From Liopterus haemorrhoidalis (Eukaryota; Arthropoda; Insecta; Coleoptera; Dytiscidae): 64,000 nucleotides of DNA. Below are positions 58,709 through 64,000 of this stretch, in pieces (position 1 is the stretch's first letter; each line of letters opens with the position of its first letter). The notes below the pieces were generated by a model that saw only the letters and a program-made list of their open reading frames with translations, was not told the DNA's origin and made no database searches. The stretch lies in contig OZ020619.1 of the NCBI GenBank assembly GCA_963971575.1, positions 20,466,813 through 20,530,812 on the forward strand. Direction: 5' to 3'. The translations under genes were made by a program, and so were the position numbers.

Positions 58709-59268
58709 TTTTGTTATTTATTGATGATATCAGTGAACTTTTTGCTGACGACTTAAAAATTTTCAGATCAATTAACTCGAGACAGGATTGCCAACTTCTT
58801 CAATCGGACTTAAACATTCTCAGTAACTGGTGTATGGCTAATAAACTTAATTTAAATTTAAATAAATGCAAAATTTTATCTTTTAGTCCGAAACTCAATC
58901 CCACTTATTTTGTATACTCCATCTCAAACCAAAATCTATCGCGTTGTAGTACGATGCGGGACCTCGGTGTTACTTTTGACCAAAAATTAACATTCAACTT
59001 GCACCTAGATAATATCTGTTCTTCAGCAATAAAAATGCTCGGTTTTATAATTCGCAATACTTACACTTTCACTAACTTAAATGCCATTTTTATATTGTAC
59101 TACGCATTTGTACGTTCGAAACTCGAGTATTGCCCTATTGTTTGGGACGCTCTCTATGATTGTCACATTAATGCACTAGAAAGAGTACAACGTCGTTTCC
59201 TAAATATATTTATTATAAAGTTAAGGGATATTATCCACCTAGGGAACTATCATGGGAAACGCTCCTGA
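58709..59268 (+). pseudogene. Jockey-like LINE RT, second part
   Basis: It resumes after family S copy D: LFIDDISELFADDLKIF (catalytic DD), LNILSNWCMANKLNLNLNKC, then MRDLGVTFDQKLTF, a thumb-like helical region, FVRSKLEYCPIVWDALYD and ERVQRRFLN. The C-terminal end runs into DNA shared with the tandem duplication (59192 onward), so the natural stop is lost. Confidence 0.85.
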
Positions 59269-59290
59269 GCATATTTTCAACCTACTGTAG

Positions 59291-59439
59291 CCTAAACTAA
59301 CCTAACCTAACCTAACCTAACCTAACTTAACCTAACCCAACCCAACCCAACCCAACCCAACCCAACCCAACCCAACCCAACCCAACCCAATCCAACCAAA
59401 CCCAACCCAACCCAACCCAACCCAACCCAACCCAACCCA
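59291..59439. repeat. Interstitial telomere-like tract, unit 1
   Basis: About seven CCTAA-type pentamers (one CTTAA) followed by more than 20 CCCAA pentamers with TCCAA and CCAAA variants. Complement: TTGGG then TTAGG, the latter being the ancestral insect telomere repeat. Antisense reading gives a false Gly-Trp-Val-Gly-Leu repeat. Confidence 0.9.
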
Positions 59440-59752
59440 AATTATCGGTGCAGGTCTTAGTCAGTGCTTCAACCAGTTTTTTTGCTGTGGTGTTTGCATC
59501 CCCAAACGGGTCTGCATCCAAGAGTACACCTTCCCTTTTGACCTTCGCAAGTCCCTCGGCAGTGATCTTCCACTTCTTCCTTCTCTCTGGGTGCGTCAGA
59601 GCAGGTAATATAGCATCCCGTGGACAGATGTCGAATCTGATTGGTTTATGAGGGTCGTTTCCTAAATATATTTATTATAAAGTTAAGGGATATTATCCAC
59701 CTAGGGAACTATCATGGGAAACGCTCCTGAGCATATTTTCAACCTACTGTAG

Positions 59753-59896
59753 CCTAAACTAACCTAACCTAACCTAACCTAACCTAACTTAACCTAACCC
59801 AACCCAACCCAACCCAACCCAACCCAACCCAACCCAACCCAACCCAATCCAACCAAACCCAACCCAACCCAACCCAACCCAACCCAACCCAACCCA
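59753..59896. repeat. Interstitial telomere-like tract, unit 2
   Basis: The same composite as 59291-59439, one pentamer shorter, as part of the tandem duplication. Confidence 0.9.
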
Positions 59897-60702
59897 AATT
59901 ATCGGTGCAGGTCTTAGTCAGTGCTTCAACCAGTTTTTTTGCTGTGGTGTTTGCATCCCCAAACGGGTCTGCATCCAAGAGTACACCTTCCCTTTTGACC
60001 TTCGCAAGTCCCTCGGCAGTGATCTTCCACTTCTTCCTTCTCTCTGGGTGCGTCAGAGCAGGTAATATAGCATCCCGTGGACAGATGTCGAATCTGATTG
60101 GTTTATGAGGGCAGAGGCTATCAAACTCCTCGGTCACCCTCCAGTCCAATATTCTGCCAGCTATTCTTTCGGACGAGAATGTCAGATCGATAATGGAGCT
60201 GCCGTTTTTGTTGACGAATGTAGGTTTATTGCCTACATTAAGGGCGGTTATGTTATTGGCTTCGAGCCAATCCTCCAGTATCGAGCTGCGTCCGTTTGTG
60301 GAAGTGCATCCGAACGCTAGGGACTTGGTGTTAAAGTCTCCTCCAATAATGACGTCCTTCTTGGTATTTCGGACACAACTTTCAAGCGCCCAAAGGAAGT
60401 CTTGATATTCTTCGTTGTTCCTATTGGGGGAGAAGTAACAGGAAATCAGCATGAGCTTGTCCAGCTCTGCGCCTATGTACCCTTCACCACAGACCACATT
60501 CCTCATCTTTAGGTTCTTACTGACCCAGATGAAGGCAGTCGCCCCGGTTATCGCACAGATACTTGTTGCGGAGGGACTTACAGGGTTCCTGCCCCAGCAA
60601 GATATCTATTTTCAGTTCGTATATGGTCTGTGTTAAAAAGTCATGCGCCGTGCTGTGCCGATCAACGTTTAGTTGGAGTATTTTTAGCTTTGTATCCGCC
60701 AT
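59897..60702 (-). pseudogene. R1-like LINE ORF2, endonuclease part only
   Basis: The ATG at 60702 lies within a few bases of the ORF1 stop. It reads KILQLNVDRHSTAHDFL and ILLGQEPCK (catalytic Glu), then a frameshift near 60525, MRNVVCGEGYIGAELDKL, VIIGGDFNTKS (catalytic Asp/Asn), SSIIDLTFSS and CPHKPIRFDI. The last motif is normally SDH; here Ser-Asp is replaced by Cys-Pro, so the catalytic Asp is gone. After LVEALTKTCTDN the reading enters the telomere-like tract. A second copy of the last ~70 codons lies at 59441-59653 through the tandem duplication. Confidence 0.85.
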
Positions 60703-60703
60703 T

Positions 60704-62788
60704 TTACTTGGTATTATTATCTGCCTCCTGTTTGTCTGTACCTATATCCGGGCGTTGTTTGTTTCTCCCATCTTCCTTCCTCGCCTGGGTAAGGGCCAAT
60801 CTAAATGCTTCACACTTCATTGTGCCAGCTCTGTGCCCAGTTTCATCGCAGACAGGGCAGAAGTCGACTTCAGTGTATGCATTGGCAACGTGCGTGTCCT
60901 TGCCGCATTTGTGGCAGGACTTGGACCTGTCTGGGCCCTTGCAATCTCTTGCAAGGTGGTCAAAGGCCCAGCATTTGTAGCACCTGTCAATTCTTATTCT
61001 CCTTTCCAGCCTACAATTGACATAGCCAACTCTGAGGGTGCCTGCCTGCAGCAGCATCTCGGCTTCCGCTTTGTCAAGTGTGACGGATGCGGTTTGGGTG
61101 TTTCTTGTTCCCGGCCTTAGATCACTGATTTTATGCTCTGTGCTTTTTGTGTGTTTTCTTATGGCTTCTTGCACGTCTTCTTTATTGGTGTCTTCGTCCA
61201 TGCCTCTTATGTGTAGTGTCTCTTTTTTGCCTTTATTCCCCATTGCCTTAATGTTAGCCGACGGTGTATGCTTTTGAATGGCGTTCTGCAGTTCGGTCAT
61301 CGCCGTCTCGTTTCTGTCTAGGGTGATGAGCAATTTCCCTTCTCTGGTACTCTTGAGGCTGCGGATTTTTGAAATTGCTTAGGACCTCTTTGTAGCTTTT
61401 CCCCTTGTCCTCGAGCACTATCGCGTAGGTCTTTTTCGCTTGAGTCTGTTTCGTGTTGGTTTTTACCTCCAGAACAGGCTTAGGGTTTCGGGTAGTGTAT
61501 ATGCATACATTGGTGTCGGTGTGGTGGAATACAGCTTCTACCATTTTATGCATCCCGTCAATCTCCATGCTGCGCACGTGATGCATGGCTACTGTCTTGT
61601 CTTTTTGAGTTTCATCTCTAATTCTGTTAAGAGCAGTCCATAATCCTTCCTCCGTGCCATGATAATGTGCTTTGATGATCTTCTTCTTGTTGGCGATTTG
61701 GCTGTTGATTTTCGCCTGCATTTCTAGCACTGCCAATTCCGTCTTTATCTCCCCCAGCTCTGGGTGTCTGTTCTTGTAGAGCTTCTGGATGCTCTTCTCC
61801 ATATTCGGGTTATCCGGTTCGGCAAATATAACCTTGGTCACCTCATCTTTACTATCCAAGGGATTGCCGATGACTATTTCGGACTTAGCAAATGCTTTGT
61901 CCGACCAAGTCTTGTTGGCATCCTCTCTCCAAGTTTCCAGGCTATATTTGTCTTTGGGCGCCACCAGTTCTATACTCCGTGTGTCCTCGATGTGTCCACA
62001 CCGTGAGCACACATTTCCCGGGGTTGGTCGTGGGTTGTCCGAAGGTTGGTCCAAGGTTTGGCAACCAGTTGTCCTGGTGCTCTTGGACAGGACCCTGGTT
62101 TTGAGAGTCGCAGTGGCCGTTGTGTCTTCGTCAAGATTAGCTTTTATGTTGGCTGTCAGTGATCTCAACACCTTAGCTGCTTTTTTAATTTCAACTTTGG
62201 TGTTTGTGTTGGTCTCCGTCAATATATTTAGCTCCTTAACAGCCTTTGTGAGTCTGTCTACCAGGCGTTTCAGTTCCGGTTCCTTTTCCGGGGTATCTTC
62301 CCTAGGCCTTTTACTGTAGGCATCGGTTTTTTGACCCTCCGTGGGTTTTGGCTCTCGATTTTTCGCCACTGGGCCAGTGTTCTTGCACGCGATCCTTCTG
62401 GAGGGGATCTACCAATGGAGTCTCTCCTGCCAAATATCGCTTTGGGATCTTCCATATCTGGGTCCACTTCCTTGTTCTTGTCACGTCCTCTCCCATTTTT
62501 GGATGGGTTTGTGGCCGTGTTCGATCTTTCCTTTAATGTATCGAGATGGGCGGCTGCACTGTTAGGTCTCGCCACTCTTGTCATTCCGGCTTCAGCTTGT
62601 GTTTTACGCTGGGACTGGGTCATCCCCGAGTCCTCCACTTCTGTGGCAGCGACAGCTGTCTCCTCTTCCACTGCTGTTGGCGTACTCTCTTTGTTATGCC
62701 GTGGTGGCGTTCTCCGTATGGCTCTACTCTTCTTAAATACTTTTTCCGCGCTTTCGTTGATTTGGTCCCCCTTATTCTTTGCTTCCAT
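60704..62788 (-). pseudogene. R1-like LINE ORF1 (gag-like), two frameshifts
   Basis: The ATG at 62788 (MEAKNKGDQINESAEK) opens a basic, Ser/Pro-rich N-terminal region. The frame changes near 62350 and continues as a long central region (ELKRLVDRLTKAVKELNIL, a coiled-coil-like stretch; GNVCSRCGH; AMHHVRSMEIDG). It changes again near 61345 into the C-terminal region: TLHIRGMDEDTNKEDVQEAI (RNA-binding-like fold), then three knuckles CYKCWAFDHLARDC, CHKCGKDTH and CPVCDETGH. The total of about 690 codons fits ORF1 of R1-clade elements. It would bind element RNA. The stop is next to the ORF2 start. Overlapping plus-strand frames here are shadows. Confidence 0.85.
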
Positions 62789-63350
62789 ATTTTGTTTCTT
62801 GCCAGCGCATCGTGTGCGATGGAGCAGGCCAGAAGGTTAGGAACGGGTATACCCTCGGACGCTTGTCTTACCCCAGTTCCCTGAGGCCTAACCTTATTCT
62901 GTTTATCCGGCCCCGGAATACACGGACGGGCCGAGCCCGCTCGGCGCAGTAGGGGATCCGACACCCCCTACTCATCGCACACTTCCTGATCAGGGTCCGA
63001 AGCGGCTGGTTCCTGACTCACACAACCTCTACGTTTCGGCAGAGATGAACTCACAGCAGGTCTTCAACCCCGTAGCCCGGGGGACCCCACCCACAATTCA
63101 CCAACGTAAGACCACGGAGCCTCTGAGCACGACCCACGCGAGTATTGTGTGAGCCGATCGTTTGGCTCTTCCGCCCCCTCGGCCATTGCGACGTTAAGTC
63201 GTCATCTGCCCTCGGGGCCGTTGGCCGGTTCGCATGAGAAATGAAGATTAGAAAAAGACCCCTAGCCCTAGTCGCCTAGTAGCCTCGGAGTCAACAGAGA
63301 AGAGGGTTGGTCCAGGAGGACCGATAGAAGAGCTTGAAGGTCAATCTCAC
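62789..63350 (-). other. 5' UTR of the R1-like LINE
   Basis: GC-rich and non-coding, between the ORF1 start and the truncated RT of the neighbouring element. The left and right limits are inferred. The inverted pair GGTCAA/TTGACC (63339-63366) straddles the junction. Confidence 0.45.
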
Positions 63351-64000
63351 CCCAGACAAGTTGACCGCCTTAATAGCGTCAGTAGTGCTTCTGCCTTCTC
63401 TGAAACCATACTGATTTACAGATAGTTCAGTTTTCCCTTGTAGGTGTTCTCTGATCCTGGCATTTAGCATTTGTCCCAGGAGCTTGCCGTATACGTCTAA
63501 CAGACATAGCGGCCTGTAGGAGCTCGGGTGCTCTGCTGGTTTACCTCTCTTTGATGTGAGGACTACCCTTGCAATTTTCCATTTATTCGGGAATTTTCCG
63601 GTTTTCAGAATGTTATTCATGACGCCAAGCACTTCCTGGGGGCATTCCTCTACTGTAGCAATTACTACCTCCGGTGGGATTCCGTCAGGTCCTGGAGCCT
63701 TCTTTTTTTTGATTTTGTTTGCTGCCATTGAGAGTTCCACCTCTGTGAATTGCTCCGCGCATGGTTCTTCTTTTGGCAGTTTTTCTATCCAGTTTGCCTC
63801 TCTGTGTCTATGAAGAAGAGCGCTAATGACATCTCTGGTTTTTTCCTTCTCCAGATTTATTGGCGGGGTTCGAATTTTCAACCTTTTGGTAGCGATTTTG
63901 TAGCCGTCTCCCCAAGGGTTTTGGTTCACTTCTTCGCAGAGTCGGCACCAGCAATCACTTTGTGCCTGTCTGATTGCGTTTCGGAGTCTTCTCCTCGCCT
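63351..64000 (-). pseudogene. Second R1-like LINE, reverse transcriptase fragment
   Basis: The frame is open from the right window edge. The GTG at 63929 is internal, since RLRNAIRQAQSDCWCRLCEE precedes it in frame. It then reads NPWGDGYKIATKRL, ELSMAANKIKKKKAPGPDG, HPSSYRPLCLLDVYGKLL, and NQYGFREGRSTTDAIKAV, where the similarity stops at about 63355. The catalytic YADD part of RT is not present. It is the middle of ORF2, while its neighbour contributes a 5' end, so these are two elements in the same orientation, the first cut by the start of the second. Confidence 0.85.

Larger units (their letters stand above)
59192..60110. repeat. Tandem duplication, units of 462 and 457 bp
   Basis: Unit 1 (59192-59653) and unit 2 (59654-60110) appear identical apart from the telomere-like repeat number (one pentamer fewer in unit 2). 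Each holds the last ~70 bases of the LINE RT, about 60 bases of spacer, the CCTAA/CCCAA tract, and the end of the R1-like ORF2. Unit 1 starts inside the RT gene and unit 2 continues into the R1-like element, so the duplication arose after the two were joined. Confidence 0.95.
59897..63350 (-). mobile_element. R1-like LINE, 3'-truncated at telomere-like repeats
   Basis: Reading leftward: 5' UTR (about 63350-62789), ORF1 with three zinc knuckles, ORF2 with endonuclease only. The element stops in the endonuclease-RT linker and continues directly as (TTGGG)n then (TTAGG)n. It is much richer in GC than the rest of the window. The R1 group includes the telomere-targeted TRAS and SART families, but the canonical 3' junction of those is not present here. 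Confidence 0.75.

Noticed and set aside
59327..59521. Gly-Trp-Val-Gly-Leu repeat protein, also as a C-terminal extension at 59784-59897
   Set aside because: Antisense reading of CCCAA pentamers, not a protein domain.
60563..62884. Several plus-strand open frames of 110-185 residues
   Set aside because: Shadows opposite the GC-rich R1-like ORF1 and ORF2, which have recognisable domains on the minus strand.
62620..62964. Alternative ORF1 start at 62964 on the minus strand
   Set aside because: Arg/Lys-rich out-of-frame reading overlapping the real ORF1 N-terminus at 62788; it does not join the downstream frames.

Overview
This window looks like repeat-rich insect (at least arthropod) nuclear DNA. 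Most of it is AT-rich, and I found no gene that I would call a host gene. Pointers to an insect are short runs of the insect telomere repeat (CCTAA/TTAGG), R1-, Jockey- and RTE-type non-LTR retrotransposons, mariner, PIF/Harbinger, hAT and piggyBac-like DNA transposons, and Helitrons that end in a hairpin plus CTAG. I cannot name the species. Nearly every long open frame is a mobile-element protein, a broken piece of one, or a read-through of a simple repeat.

Layout. 1-3583: a broken Jockey-like LINE. 3600-5080: a degenerate repeat tract holding one hAT MITE inside another. 5331-6571: copy A of a microsatellite-carrying repeat family (here 'family S') with a 620-bp (TCTG)n tract. 6572-7367: an RTE-type LINE fragment. 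8634-21796: three Helitrons joined exactly head to tail, each filled with copies of a ~291-bp unit and carrying later insertions (a piggyBac-like element, a LINE tail, family S copy B). 21850-22735: a 16-bp minisatellite. 24311-26708: two nested PIF/Harbinger-like elements and a hAT MITE. 26878-28633: a second Helitron family (minus strand) with 120-bp repeats. 29213-29363: a tRNA-derived SINE. 30260-34236: a degenerate Ty3/Gypsy LTR retrotransposon.

34237-39530 holds PIF/Harbinger remnants; one is hit by a 282-bp Helitron and a 1.8-kb hAT element, while a sister copy at 34.5 kb keeps the unoccupied Helitron site. 39.5-47.6 kb is mostly AT-rich DNA with MITEs and an inverted-repeat pair. 47.6-50.0 kb is a mariner pseudogene hit by hAT MITEs. 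50560-56296 is an I-group-like LINE bounded by an 11-bp duplication; its RNase H domain is split by a DNA transposon. 56368-59268 is a Jockey-like reverse transcriptase split by family S copy D, which itself holds a Tc1-like deletion derivative.

59192-60110 is a tandem duplication containing telomere-like (CCTAA)n/(CCCAA)n DNA fused to a truncated R1-like LINE. That LINE (minus strand, to about 63350) adjoins a second R1-like reverse transcriptase that runs off the right edge.

Nothing here works as an operon or pathway. The record is one of layered insertions, and their order can be read from target-site duplications, terminal inverted repeats and split domains. The strongest observations are the exact Helitron trio, the occupied and empty Helitron site pair, the telomere-repeat/LINE junction with its duplication, and the microsatellite-carrying family S.
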